NCBI GenBank assembly: GCA_038900335.1
Contig: JBBMRB010000007.1
Coordinates: 62,001-126,000, forward strand
DNA: 64,000 nt
Origin: Rs1 sp038900335
Lineage (GTDB): Bacteria > Pseudomonadota > Gammaproteobacteria > Pseudomonadales > Balneatricaceae
Direction of reading: 5' to 3'
The notes below the pieces were generated by a model. It did not search any database. It saw only the letters and a program-made list of their open reading frames with translations, and had not been told where the DNA came from. Positions 17,218 through 26,278 of the stretch are shown one piece after another. A program made the translations under genes and the position numbers. The number at the start of each line of letters is the position of its first letter. Position 1 is the first letter of the stretch.

Positions 17218-17233
17218 TGGCTTATTAATTGCT
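17218..17233 (+). promoter_or_regulatory. Sigma-54 promoter of the fliE operon
   Basis: The sequence TGGCTTATTAATTGCT has the sigma-54 -24 GG (17219-17220) and -12 GC (17231-17232) with the required spacing. Transcription should start near 17244, about 135 bases before fliE. FleR or FleQ would be the activator, by analogy with pseudomonads. Confidence 0.8.
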
Positions 17234-17378
17234 AGTAATTAATATAAACTATTGTGATGGTTTTATTGACACATATAAAGCCATAAAATTGACAAAGACT
17301 ATTATACTGCTAATATGTTTGTTAATTATAATAATAGATGTCATTTTTTTGACGCGAATTGAATGCCATGGAGTAAGT

Positions 17379-17726
17379 ATGATAGAACGGGCTGATATAA
17401 ATAGTGTGCTAATGCAAATGCGTGAAATGCGAGCTCAAACTCAAAACCAGATACCTAGCGTCAATTTTTCGACGAGCGGTGCTAGTGTAGAAGATGTGCA
17501 CAAATCTGATTTTGGTGACCTGTTAAAAACAGCTGTTGACAAAGTGAATGAAACGCAAGCGGCCTCTAAAAAATTAGCGACAGCTTATGAGCAAGGTGAT
17601 CCCAGCGTTGAATTGACCCAAGTGATGATTAGTTTGCAAAAGTCTTCAGTTGCGTTTGAAGCCATGGCTCAAGTGCGAAATAGATTGGTCAGTGCATATG
17701 AAGATGTTATGAAAATGCCAATATAG
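17379..17726 (+). CDS. fliE: Flagellar hook-basal body protein FliE
   Basis: A 115-residue small helical protein joining the MS ring to the rod. The C-terminal signature VMISLQKSSVAFEAMAQVRN and the ending VSAYEDVMKMPI are typical. A longer frame opens with TTG at 17229, but that codon is part of the -12 element of the sigma-54 promoter, so the long start is excluded. ATG 17379 has GGAG six bases upstream and gives the normal family length. First gene of the fliE-to-fliJ group. Confidence 0.96.
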   Translation: MIERADINSVLMQMREMRAQTQNQIPSVNFSTSGASVEDVHKSDFGDLLKTAVDKVNETQAASKKLATAYEQGDPSVELTQVMISLQKSSVAFEAMAQVRNRLVSAYEDVMKMPI

Positions 17727-17784
17727 TGGCATTGTTGAAAGAATAAGAAATTTGACAAAAATGATAATTAAGAGTTGATTGGAA

Positions 17785-19458
17785 ATGGCTGAAGCAAGAG
17801 AAGCGCAAACGAGTAAAGGGAATTTGATGATAGGCTTTAATAAGCTATCGTTGATGCGTCAGCTCGGGTTGATGGTTGGTTTAGCTGCGAGTATTGCGAT
17901 TGGTTTTGCTATTGTTTTATGGTCTAGTGCTCCAGATAAGCGCGTGCTATTTTCTAATTTGTCTTTTGCCGATGCTAACCAAGTGATAGAACAGCTCAAA
18001 GTTTACAATATACCTTACAGTTTTGAAGCAGATGGGCGAGCTATTTTGGTACCTGAAGCCAATGTTAATCAAGCGCGGTTACAGCTGGCGGCAGATGGTA
18101 TTAGTTTTGATAAAACGGTCGGTTTTGAAATAATGGACAACACTGACAGTCTCGGTTCAAGTCAGTTTATGGAAAATGCACGTTATCGTAGAGGGCTTGA
18201 AGGAGAGTTGGCGCGAACTATTTCTAGCCTTGTTGCTGTTCGCCACGCTCGCGTTCATCTTGCTATTCCAAAAGAATCTGTTTTTGTTAGAGACCGCAAA
18301 GTACCTACCGCTTCTGTGTTTGTTGAATTGTTTTCAGGTCGTAAACTAGATGATAACCAAGTAGCTGCTATTGCAAATTTGGTGGCCTCATCTATTAGCT
18401 CATTAGATGAGAAAAATGTTACTGTTGTTGATCAGCGCGGTCGTATGCTTAATGAGAAAGAGCGTAATAAAGATTTAATGCTGGCGGGTAAGCAGCTTGA
18501 ATACAGTCAAAAAATCGAACAGAATTTATTAGAAGGCGTAAACAATATCCTGTTGCCTGTTGTTGGCCAGGGGCGCTTTAGAGCCCAGGTATCGGCAGAT
18601 ATTGATTTTACAGCGACAGAGCAAACGGAAGAGTTATATAACTCCGATTTGCCAGCGTTGCGTAGCGAGCAAACGCTTGATGAAAACCGTGTAGGTGGTG
18701 CTGCTCCTCAAGGTGTTCCCGGCGCTTTGTCAAACCAGCCACCAGGTGCTGCAAGTGTGCCAGAGGTTGCTGGTGCTGGTGGTGAGGGCGGTGCATCGCC
18801 AGCACCTGGCAGTTCGCGTAAACAGCAGACTAAAAATTATGAGCTAGATCGTAGTATTTCATATAGTAAGCAGCAGATGGGTAGAATCAGTCGTCTAACG
18901 GTTGCTGTTGTTATCGATGATGTGCAGTTGCCAATAGGTGAAGATGGTGCAGTGGAGACTAGACCTTGGTCTGCTGATGATGTTGAACGAATCGGTATAT
19001 TGGTGAAAAGTGCTGTTGGCTATTCCCCACAACGTGGAGATGTTGTCAGTGTTGTTAACTCTCCGTTTGTGCCTGAAATCCCTTTTGTTGAAGAAGAAGT
19101 GCCAATTTATTTACAGCCATTTGTTTGGGATATTGTTAAACAGGTGGGTGCAGCACTGTTTCTGATGTTGATGGTGTTTGGTATTTTAAGACCTATTTTG
19201 AAAAACTTAGTCTCAAGTGGTGATTCTCCTGCCGGTATGGGTTTAGGTGCTGGCGGGGAAGTAGCGGCAGAGCTTGAAGGGCTAAGTGCCGCGGATATTT
19301 CTGATGACTCGGTGTCTTTTGGCGGACGTGACGATGGTTTGATGCCGACTGCCAATGAAAGCTTTGATTATCAGGTAAACTCAGTGAGAAGTATGATTGC
19401 AGAAGACCCTGCGCGGGTTGCTCAAGCTGTTAAGCAGTGGGTGAAAGAAGATGAGTGA
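17785..19458 (+). CDS. fliF: Flagellar MS-ring protein FliF
   Basis: A 557-residue inner-membrane MS-ring subunit. The first membrane segment lies at about 30-50 (LMVGLAASIAIGFAIVLW) and the second near 450-470 (ALFLMLMVFGILRPIL). Between them are the ring-building motifs, including GLEGELARTISSL and VRHARVHLAIPKES. A Gly/Ala/Pro-rich loop (about 300-345) is the variable periplasmic region. The C-terminal SMIAEDPARVAQAVKQWV is the FliG-binding end. Start ATG 17785 is preferred over TTG 17779 because of its spacing from AAGAG. The stop overlaps fliG by eight bases. Confidence 0.96.
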   Translation: MAEAREAQTSKGNLMIGFNKLSLMRQLGLMVGLAASIAIGFAIVLWSSAPDKRVLFSNLSFADANQVIEQLKVYNIPYSFEADGRAILVPEANVNQARLQLAADGISFDKTVGFEIMDNTDSLGSSQFMENARYRRGLEGELARTISSLVAVRHARVHLAIPKESVFVRDRKVPTASVFVELFSGRKLDDNQVAAIANLVASSISSLDEKNVTVVDQRGRMLNEKERNKDLMLAGKQLEYSQKIEQNLLEGVNNILLPVVGQGRFRAQVSADIDFTATEQTEELYNSDLPALRSEQTLDENRVGGAAPQGVPGALSNQPPGAASVPEVAGAGGEGGASPAPGSSRKQQTKNYELDRSISYSKQQMGRISRLTVAVVIDDVQLPIGEDGAVETRPWSADDVERIGILVKSAVGYSPQRGDVVSVVNSPFVPEIPFVEEEVPIYLQPFVWDIVKQVGAALFLMLMVFGILRPILKNLVSSGDSPAGMGLGAGGEVAAELEGLSAADISDDSVSFGGRDDGLMPTANESFDYQVNSVRSMIAEDPARVAQAVKQWVKEDE

Positions 19459-20455
19459 TGCAGAAGTAGAGTTAACGGATATTGAAAAAGCTGCAATATT
19501 ACTGATTAGCCTTGGCGAAGATGATGCTGCTGAAGTGTTGCGTCATTTAGGGCCAAAAGAAGTACAGCAGATTGGTGTGGCTATGTCTCAGCTTGATAAT
19601 ATAGCGCAAACTAGTGTGGAGTCAGTGATTTCTGAGTTTATCGATTTGGTCAGTGACCAAACAGGTATCGGCATTCATAATGATAAGTATATTAGGCGAA
19701 TGCTAAACCAGGCACTAGGTGATGAAAAAGCTAAGACGCTTATCGATAGAATATTATTGAATACTAATACATCAGGTCTTGATACCCTGCGTTGGATGGA
19801 GCCTTTACAGGTTGCTGAGTTGATTCGCTATGAGCATCCTCAAATCCAGGCGGTTGTGGTCTCTTATATCGATCCGGACCAGGCGGCGAGTGTGTTAAGT
19901 TACTTTGATGATAAAGTACGATTAGACATTATTCTAAGGATAGCGTCATTAGATAGAATTCAACCAGCTGCATTACAAGAGCTTAATGATATGCTTGAGC
20001 AGCAATTTAGCGGCGGTAGTGCGCAGTCATCTAGAAACCTTGGTGGTATTAAGCAGACCTCAGATATTATGAACTATATCGATTCATCGCTAGAAGAAGA
20101 AGTGATGGGCGGGATTAAAGAAGTTGATGAGGAATTGGCTGATAAAATATCTGATATGATGTTCGTATTTGAAAACCTGATAGATATCGATGATAGAGGT
20201 ATTCAGGTGATGATGAGGGAAATCCAAACTGATCAGCTAGTTATTGCTCTTAAAGGTGCGGACGCGACTATGCAGGATAAAATTTTCCGCAATATGTCAA
20301 AACGTGCAGCCGATTTATTACGTGATGAGCTTGAAGCTAAAGGTCCTGTGAGGATGAGTGATGTTGAAGAGGCTCAAAAAGGAATTTTAGCAATCGCACG
20401 CAAGTTAGCAGATTCCGGAGAGATAATGCTCGGCGGTGGCGATGATATGGTGTAG
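19451..20455 (+). CDS. fliG: Flagellar motor switch protein FliG
   Basis: A 334-residue rotor protein of the C ring. It has the N-terminal FliF-binding domain (EKAAILLISLGEDDAAEVLRHL), the EHPQ motif in RYEHPQIQAVVVSYI (middle domain) and the C-terminal torque helix with charged residues in MSKRAADLLRDELEAKGPVR. It transmits torque from MotAB to FliF. Start ATG 19451 lies within the end of fliF, implying translational coupling. Confidence 0.97.
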   Translation: MSDAEVELTDIEKAAILLISLGEDDAAEVLRHLGPKEVQQIGVAMSQLDNIAQTSVESVISEFIDLVSDQTGIGIHNDKYIRRMLNQALGDEKAKTLIDRILLNTNTSGLDTLRWMEPLQVAELIRYEHPQIQAVVVSYIDPDQAASVLSYFDDKVRLDIILRIASLDRIQPAALQELNDMLEQQFSGGSAQSSRNLGGIKQTSDIMNYIDSSLEEEVMGGIKEVDEELADKISDMMFVFENLIDIDDRGIQVMMREIQTDQLVIALKGADATMQDKIFRNMSKRAADLLRDELEAKGPVRMSDVEEAQKGILAIARKLADSGEIMLGGGDDMV

Positions 20456-20516
20456 CGTCAGCAGCTATTTTGTTGATTAATAACACCTGAATGTAAGTAA
20501 TTGAGATTTTAAGCGT

Positions 20517-21302
20517 ATGTCAAATAAAGAGCCTATTAGGATAAGATTATCAGAATCGGCAGATGATATTCAATTTTCATCCTGGGTGTTACCTGAGGTC
20601 GGTAGCAGTCATCTTATTGGTCTTGAAACAAAAAAAGAAACGCTATTAGAAGAGCATCTTGATGTCACTGTTTTAGAAGATGAGCTTGAATCTACTGCCC
20701 ATATGACCTTGGAAGAAATTGAAGGTATTCGCGAGCAGGCTTACGAAGAAGGTTTTGCGAAAGGTCGTGAGGATGGGTATGCCTTTGGTGAAAAGGAAGG
20801 GCAGCAAAGAGGCTATCAGCAAGGGCTAGATAAGGCTCAAGAAAAGATCAATCAACAATTAGAGCTGCTAGAAAAAGCATTAGAGTCATTGAGGCAGCCT
20901 TTAGAGCAACAGCAAGAAAGAATGACTGAAATCATGGTCGAAATGGTAGAGCACGTTGCGGCTGCCGTTATTGATTTTGAAGTCAAAGCCAATCCTAAAA
21001 TAATTTCTAAGGCTTTTTCAAAAGCACTAGAAATGCTCCCAAAACAGTCAGAAGATGTGATTATTCATGTCAACCCATTAGATCAGCAGCAGATTGAAGA
21101 TTCAATACCAAGGCGTTATTCTCATTGGCAGGTTATCGCTGATGATGAGATATCTCAAGGGGGATGCTCTATAAAAACAGGCGCGAGTTTAATAGAATTT
21201 CAATTAGACAGTCGTTTTCAAGATGTTGTAGAGCAGTTGTATGATAGATTATATGATGACCCTGTTGATAGTGAAGATGACGTAGACGTCGCTGATCAAT
21301 AA
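20517..21302 (+). CDS. fliH: Flagellar assembly protein FliH
   Basis: A 261-residue stator-like regulator of the export ATPase FliI. A GxxxG-rich helix (AYEEGFAKGREDGYAFGEKE, about 77-96) characteristic of FliH is followed by a Gln/Glu-rich coiled coil and a globular C-terminal domain (about 140-250). The acidic end is typical. It precedes fliI by 45 bases; the FliH2-FliI complex delivers substrates to the export gate. Confidence 0.93.
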   Translation: MSNKEPIRIRLSESADDIQFSSWVLPEVGSSHLIGLETKKETLLEEHLDVTVLEDELESTAHMTLEEIEGIREQAYEEGFAKGREDGYAFGEKEGQQRGYQQGLDKAQEKINQQLELLEKALESLRQPLEQQQERMTEIMVEMVEHVAAAVIDFEVKANPKIISKAFSKALEMLPKQSEDVIIHVNPLDQQQIEDSIPRRYSHWQVIADDEISQGGCSIKTGASLIEFQLDSRFQDVVEQLYDRLYDDPVDSEDDVDVADQ

Positions 21303-21347
21303 TTTTTCGCCCCCCATAACTAGCCACTAGTTGCAAAGGTAATAACG

Positions 21348-22703
21348 TTGACCTTATTAAAGCGAATGGAAAAGCTGAACCGTTCTTTTACACACCCAGC
21401 ACCAAAAATAGAAGGTTATATTGTCAGGCTGATTGGTATGACAATAGAGGCGCGCGGCTTGCAAGTTGCTATCGGTGATAATTGTCAAATTGTGATGTCT
21501 TCAACTTCGCAAATTGAAGCAGAGGTTGTTGGTTTCTCTGGTGATAGTATCTTTCTTATGCCCTTGCAAGCTGTTGAAGGACTTGTAGCTGGAGCCAGAG
21601 TTGTGCCACTAGGAGCGGCTAGGGAAGTGCCGGTAGGCTATGGTTTGTTGGGGCGGGTAATTAACGGTGTTGGTGAGCCGTTAGATGATAAGGGGCCTCT
21701 GAATGTTGATAAATATGTACCTTTAACAGGGGCGTCAATTAACCCGCTTAAACGACATCCTATATGTGAGCCATTAAACGTAGGAATTCGGGCAATTAAC
21801 GCGGTACTGACTGTCGGCAAAGGTCAGAGAATAGGTCTGTTTGCAGGTTCTGGTGTCGGTAAATCTGTACTGTTAGGTATGATGACTCGCTCAACTGATG
21901 CAGATATTACAGTGGTTGGATTAATTGGTGAGCGTGGTCGAGAAGTTAAAGAGTTTATTGAGCACAATCTAGGTGAAGAAGGCTTGGCGCGTTCAGTGGT
22001 TGTCGCCTCTCCTGCGGATGACTCTCCGCTCATGCGTTTACGAGCATCGCAGTTATGCACACGTATTGCTGAGTATTATCGAGAACAAGGTAAAAACGTA
22101 CTGCTATTAGTCGATTCGTTAACCCGCTATGCCCAAGCGCAACGAGAAATTGCCCTGGCAATTGGTGAGCCTCCTGCAACAAAAGGCTATCCGCCGTCTG
22201 TTTTTTCAAAATTGCCTAAACTGGTAGAGCGCGCAGGTAACGGCGAGGACGGAAAGGGTTCAATTACTGCCTTTTATACGGTTTTGACAGAGGGAGATGA
22301 TCAGCAAGACCCGATTGCCGATTCCGCTCGTGCTATTCTAGATGGGCATATCGTATTATCTAGAACATTAGCAGAACAGGGCCATTATCCTGCAATTGAT
22401 ATCGAAGCTTCTATTAGTAGAGCAATGCCGCAAATTGTTGATGAAAATCATCTCAGTGCCGCGATGCGCTTTAGGCAATTAATGTCTAGGTATAGTCAAA
22501 ATGAAGATCTAATTGCCATCGGTGCTTATGTCGCCGGTAGTGATCCAGATACTGATAGTGCCATTAGCTCGATGCCAACGATGCGCAAATTCTTGCAGCA
22601 AGGTTTGAAAGAATCAGTGGATTTGAAAGAGAGCCAGCAGTGGTTACATATCTCGTTGCAACCTGTTGATCCGGTTGTCGCTAAAACTGATATAAGACGA
22701 TGA
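21348..22703 (+). CDS. fliI: Flagellum-specific export ATPase FliI
   Basis: A 451-residue F1-beta-like ATPase energising flagellar type III export. It has Walker A GLFAGSGVGKS (about 164-174), GERGREVKEF, Walker B LLLVDSLTRYAQAQRE and GEPPATKGYPPS. The assigned start is TTG 21348, supported by AAAGG eight bases upstream; ATG 21366 would shorten it by six residues but lacks a ribosome-binding site. It overlaps fliJ by four bases (ATGA). Confidence 0.96.
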   Translation: MTLLKRMEKLNRSFTHPAPKIEGYIVRLIGMTIEARGLQVAIGDNCQIVMSSTSQIEAEVVGFSGDSIFLMPLQAVEGLVAGARVVPLGAAREVPVGYGLLGRVINGVGEPLDDKGPLNVDKYVPLTGASINPLKRHPICEPLNVGIRAINAVLTVGKGQRIGLFAGSGVGKSVLLGMMTRSTDADITVVGLIGERGREVKEFIEHNLGEEGLARSVVVASPADDSPLMRLRASQLCTRIAEYYREQGKNVLLLVDSLTRYAQAQREIALAIGEPPATKGYPPSVFSKLPKLVERAGNGEDGKGSITAFYTVLTEGDDQQDPIADSARAILDGHIVLSRTLAEQGHYPAIDIEASISRAMPQIVDENHLSAAMRFRQLMSRYSQNEDLIAIGAYVAGSDPDTDSAISSMPTMRKFLQQGLKESVDLKESQQWLHISLQPVDPVVAKTDIRR

Positions 22704-23158
22704 AAAAGAAACGATCAGCAAGGCTATCTGTTGTTTTAGATCTTGAGGAGCGCAAGAAAAAGCAGGCTGATAAGTTTCTGGCTGATCATATAAAAAGAGT
22801 GGAAAACGATAAGATTCAGCTCGTCCAATTAGAAACTTATTTAGCAGAGTATCAACAGCAGTATCAAGTGACTTGTCAGCAGGGGATAACTGTTCAAAGT
22901 TTGAATAGTTATCAGGCATTTATGCTTAAAATAGGTAATGTCATTGAAGAGCATAAAAAATCAATGAAGATAAATGAAGAGCAGTTAGCTAATGTTCGTG
23001 TTTTCTGGACAAAAACCTATGCTAGATATAATGCTGTCGGCTCTTTAATTAGTAATATTAAGAGCAAAGAAGAGCAGGCTGATGAGAAAGCGGTACAAAA
23101 AATGATTGATGAAGCTTCATTACAAAACCGCATGCGCACACGCAGCATATTAGAATAA
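22700..23158 (+). CDS. fliJ: Flagellar export chaperone-like protein FliJ
   Basis: A 152-residue, almost entirely helical, highly charged protein (SARLSVVLDLEERKKKQADK at the start) expected to form the antiparallel coiled coil of FliJ, the central stalk of the FliI ring. Sequence conservation in this family is weak, so position directly after fliI, the ATGA overlap and length carry the assignment. Confidence 0.88.
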   Translation: MKKKRSARLSVVLDLEERKKKQADKFLADHIKRVENDKIQLVQLETYLAEYQQQYQVTCQQGITVQSLNSYQAFMLKIGNVIEEHKKSMKINEEQLANVRVFWTKTYARYNAVGSLISNIKSKEEQADEKAVQKMIDEASLQNRMRTRSILE

Positions 23159-23233
23159 ATAATATTAACCCCATACCATTAACTCTCTCTCGCCATCTGT
23201 TATTAAAGGGCCCTAAGTTAACAATTAACAACT

Positions 23234-23249
23234 TGGCATCCTCCTTGCT
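23234..23249 (+). promoter_or_regulatory. Sigma-54 promoter before fliK
   Basis: TGGCATCCTCCTTGCT matches the sigma-54 consensus, with GG at 23235-23236 and GC at 23247-23248 at the required spacing. A start near 23260 would leave about 24 bases before the fliK ATG, with AAGGA at 23271-23275 as ribosome-binding site. It makes fliK and possibly fliL onward a separate sigma-54 unit. Confidence 0.85.
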
Positions 23250-23283
23250 TTTAATCTACTTATAATTAGCAAGGAATGATCTA

Positions 23284-25416
23284 ATGGCTGCTCATATTTC
23301 TCCAAGTCCAACACCTGTTGCGTCACAATTACTGACACCTCAAAAAAGTGCTGTAACGCATGCTGAACCACAAAAAAACACATTTAAGTCTGAGCTTAGT
23401 GATGCGAATAACCGAGCGCAAGAAAGCGGAAAAAGTGCTAATAGCGTACAAAAAAGTCAGGAAAATGTAGAGAAATCAAATAATGAAAGTTTTACTAAGA
23501 GCGAAGATAGATCGGTTGATGATAATCTAAACAGCTCTAGCGTCAGTGCTGCTGACACTAATGCTGTTCGTAGTGAGCAGCAGCAAAAGCGATATAATGA
23601 TAGTCTTCAAGGTGCTGAAATAACTCAAAGAGATACAGCAAAAGTAGACAATTCTGTGTCCTTTACCAGTATAGACAAAGGACAAGAGTTGCCGGATGCT
23701 GGCGGTAAATTGCCACCACCTAGTCTAAACGCACAGTTTGATGGGGCTGCTTTATCGCCAGACAATGTGCTTGCCACAACTGATGTAGATCAAAAAGCAG
23801 CGGTCCCTGCCACTCAAAATAGTCCTTTAAATATTGTTATAGAACAGCCGCGTGGACAGGCGGGGCAAACACAGCAGGTTATTGATACAGCGGCAATGAT
23901 TACAGCATCAGCTGTCGCAGCTACTGCCAACAGCGCGGTAGGTATAGACTCAGAGTCTGTGCTAACAGACAAAATTGCAGCTGGCGTTACGACAAGTGAA
24001 GTTAACAATGTTAATACAGCTGAGCCTGTAAATCCAAACAGTGTGGTTAATACAGCGCTTGCAACGAGTGATCAAAATCTTAAGCCTAGCAATTCAGCTT
24101 CATTGTTAGCACAAGCGGTTGAATCAAATTCAGGCATCGCTAAAGTTGCTGTAAATGAGAGCCCAGCTGTGGCTAATCAGCTTTCTGGACAGCAAGGGAA
24201 AATTGAAAAAACACTGATAAGCCAAGAGATATCAGCGTCTAATGCCGCTAGTAATCAAAGCGCTCTATCTAGTGTTGGCGTTGCACAAACACCAGTACTG
24301 CAAGAAACTGTTAATACGCCAATCGATGGTGCCAAACCATCAGCACAAAGCCAATTAAATACTGCAGGATTAGTCGGCTCTCAAGTCAGTGACCCAGTCA
24401 GTCCTCAAGTCGGTAGTGAATCAGTAGCGGGTAATATTACAGATAGTGTCAGCGGTGTTGAAAAAAATCAGCTCAATAGCCAAAATATTAATAGTTTAAC
24501 TGCTACTAGTGAAACCTTGGTGGCAGATAATGTGACAGCGATAGCCAGAGACAGTGCGATAACCGCTGCCCCTCAAGCTGTATCCCAAATGGCAAGCACG
24601 TTAAATGATAAACTAAGCTCGGTGCAGGCCAATAATAGTGATGTCAGATTAGCGTCAGAAAAAGTATCTATGTTGGGCGACTCTGAGCAAACGTTGTTGA
24701 GTGAGAGCGCTAAGAAAACAATAATCAATGATACTAGAGCACAGGGTAATCAGCCGATAGCGCCTTTGCCAACGCTGCCTGCTGGTCCTACCTCATTGAC
24801 GGATAATCAAACATTGGCATTGAATCAGTCGCTAGAGAAAATGAGATCAGGTATTGATGTTAGCGCGCTCAACAAGCAAGCAGATGATGCCACAGTTAAA
24901 AATAGTGTCGATAAAGCCTTGGTGGCCAATGAAGCTGTTCAGCAATTATCTCATTTGCATAATAATTTAAAGACGGCAAGCCCGGTGCAATTACAAATGC
25001 CCGTAGCCACACCGCCGACAGCGAAAAATTGGGGTAATGCAGTCGCTGAAAAAGTAATGATCGCAGCATCGCAGAACCTTCGAGTGGCAAATATTCAATT
25101 GGATCCGCCTGAATTAGGTGCTTTACAAGTACGTTTGCAAGTGACTGGTCCCGATCAGCAAATGAGTGTGTCATTTACCTCACCGCATGCTTCAGTAAGA
25201 GATGCGCTTGAACAAAACTTACCTAGATTACGTGAAATGCTTGAACAGCAAGGTATTAATTTAGGAGAGTCATCTGTTAATGATCAAGGCAAGGGTGATT
25301 CCAATGGCGCAGCGAATGGGCAGCATTCATCACTCTATGCAGAGCAAGATGAAGGAGCGACTATAAACCCTTTAAATACACAGGGAAGTTTGGCGTTAGT
25401 CGATTTCTATGCTTAA
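23284..25416 (+). CDS. fliK: Flagellar hook-length control protein FliK
   Basis: A 710-residue secreted molecular ruler, at the long end for the family. Residues 1 to about 560 are low-complexity, rich in Ser, Ala, Asn, Gln and Val, as in other FliK rulers. The conserved C-terminal switch domain (about 575-690) includes VANIQLDPPELGALQVRLQV and VRDALEQNLPRLREML, matching the Flg_hook family. It measures the hook and switches export specificity through FlhB, which is encoded 5 kb downstream. It has its own sigma-54 promoter and a terminator-like hairpin after its stop. Confidence 0.93.
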   Translation: MAAHISPSPTPVASQLLTPQKSAVTHAEPQKNTFKSELSDANNRAQESGKSANSVQKSQENVEKSNNESFTKSEDRSVDDNLNSSSVSAADTNAVRSEQQQKRYNDSLQGAEITQRDTAKVDNSVSFTSIDKGQELPDAGGKLPPPSLNAQFDGAALSPDNVLATTDVDQKAAVPATQNSPLNIVIEQPRGQAGQTQQVIDTAAMITASAVAATANSAVGIDSESVLTDKIAAGVTTSEVNNVNTAEPVNPNSVVNTALATSDQNLKPSNSASLLAQAVESNSGIAKVAVNESPAVANQLSGQQGKIEKTLISQEISASNAASNQSALSSVGVAQTPVLQETVNTPIDGAKPSAQSQLNTAGLVGSQVSDPVSPQVGSESVAGNITDSVSGVEKNQLNSQNINSLTATSETLVADNVTAIARDSAITAAPQAVSQMASTLNDKLSSVQANNSDVRLASEKVSMLGDSEQTLLSESAKKTIINDTRAQGNQPIAPLPTLPAGPTSLTDNQTLALNQSLEKMRSGIDVSALNKQADDATVKNSVDKALVANEAVQQLSHLHNNLKTASPVQLQMPVATPPTAKNWGNAVAEKVMIAASQNLRVANIQLDPPELGALQVRLQVTGPDQQMSVSFTSPHASVRDALEQNLPRLREMLEQQGINLGESSVNDQGKGDSNGAANGQHSSLYAEQDEGATINPLNTQGSLALVDFYA

Positions 25417-25429
25417 AACTAGGCAAAGA

Positions 25430-25471
25430 AAAAAAGTCTTACTGATGAAGAACATACTTAGAGACTTTTTT
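25430..25471 (+). terminator. Terminator-like hairpin after fliK
   Basis: AAAAAAGTCT (25430-25439) pairs with AGACTTTTTT (25462-25471) over a 22-base loop. The T-run at the 3' arm is good but the loop is long, so efficiency is uncertain. Confidence 0.55.
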
Positions 25472-25719
25472 GCGTATGTTTTGTAGTATGCTCATTATAT
25501 AAGGTGATATTTCGCTTTAAGTGGTTAAAATAAGTCAGCTTATTTTTTTGTTTTTAAAAATAAATTGCTGCTATATTCAGATACTGGCAAAATTTAGCAA
25601 TTATCAGCTATATTTATTGCATAGCGCTTTATGTTTATATCAATACGTAAGTAAATTTTAGTATGTTCAGCGATACATGAAGCTATATAATTTTAAATAT
25701 TTAAATTTAAGGACAAATA
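25472..25719 (+). other. Intergenic region before fliL
   Basis: An AT-rich gap with no gene. A near-sigma-54 motif (TGGC at 25585, GC at 25597) has its GG and GC one base too close, so I do not call it a promoter. The fliL-flhB group must start here or be read through from fliK. AAGGACA at 25709-25715 is the fliL ribosome-binding site. Confidence 0.5.
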
Positions 25720-26229
25720 ATGGCTAAAGATACTGAAGTTGAAAGCTCTGAAGAAGCACCAAAAAAATCAAAAAAAATGCTGATAATAATTATTGCTGCA
25801 GCACTCGTTATTTTGATTGGTGGTGCTGGGGCTGGTTATTTCTTTTTTATGTCAGACCCAGGTGAAGAAGAAGTGGTTGAGGCGGTTAGATTGCCGGCGG
25901 TTTATACCAAAATTAGAACTAAAAATGGCAGGCCTATGTTTGTTTCGACACTGCTTTCTGATGATGATAAAACGCATTACTTACAAGCATATATTGAAAC
26001 AAAAAGTAGAGATCCTAAAGTGGGACCAGCGCTTGAAAAGCACATGCCTTTAATTGTATCTAAGCTCAATACTATGTTCTCCACTCAAGAGTATGCAAAA
26101 TTAAGTACGCTAGAAGGTAAAGAAAATTTACGTATGGATGCAACTAAATTGATTCAAGATATCATGCAGCAAAGAATTCAAATTCCAGGCGTAGAAGAAG
26201 TTTTGTTTACTAACTTTGTGATGCAGTAA
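25720..26229 (+). CDS. fliL: Flagellar basal body-associated protein FliL
   Basis: A 169-residue inner-membrane protein: a charged cytoplasmic N-terminus (1-21), one membrane helix (about 22-46, LIIIIAAALVILIGGAGAG) and a periplasmic stomatin-like domain ending in VEEVLFTNFVMQ, the family's usual C-terminus. FliL supports stator function near MotAB. It opens the fliL-to-flhB block. Confidence 0.95.
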   Translation: MAKDTEVESSEEAPKKSKKMLIIIIAAALVILIGGAGAGYFFFMSDPGEEEVVEAVRLPAVYTKIRTKNGRPMFVSTLLSDDDKTHYLQAYIETKSRDPKVGPALEKHMPLIVSKLNTMFSTQEYAKLSTLEGKENLRMDATKLIQDIMQQRIQIPGVEEVLFTNFVMQ

Positions 26230-26278
26230 GTAGATGCATTATTTTTTAATTGATAACAGCCTGCAAAGTAGATTTTAA

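Noticed and set aside
25585..25600. Sigma-54-like TGGC...GC motif before fliL
   Set aside because: The GG and GC dinucleotides are one base too close; sigma-54 spacing is strict, and the two accepted sites nearby have exact spacing.
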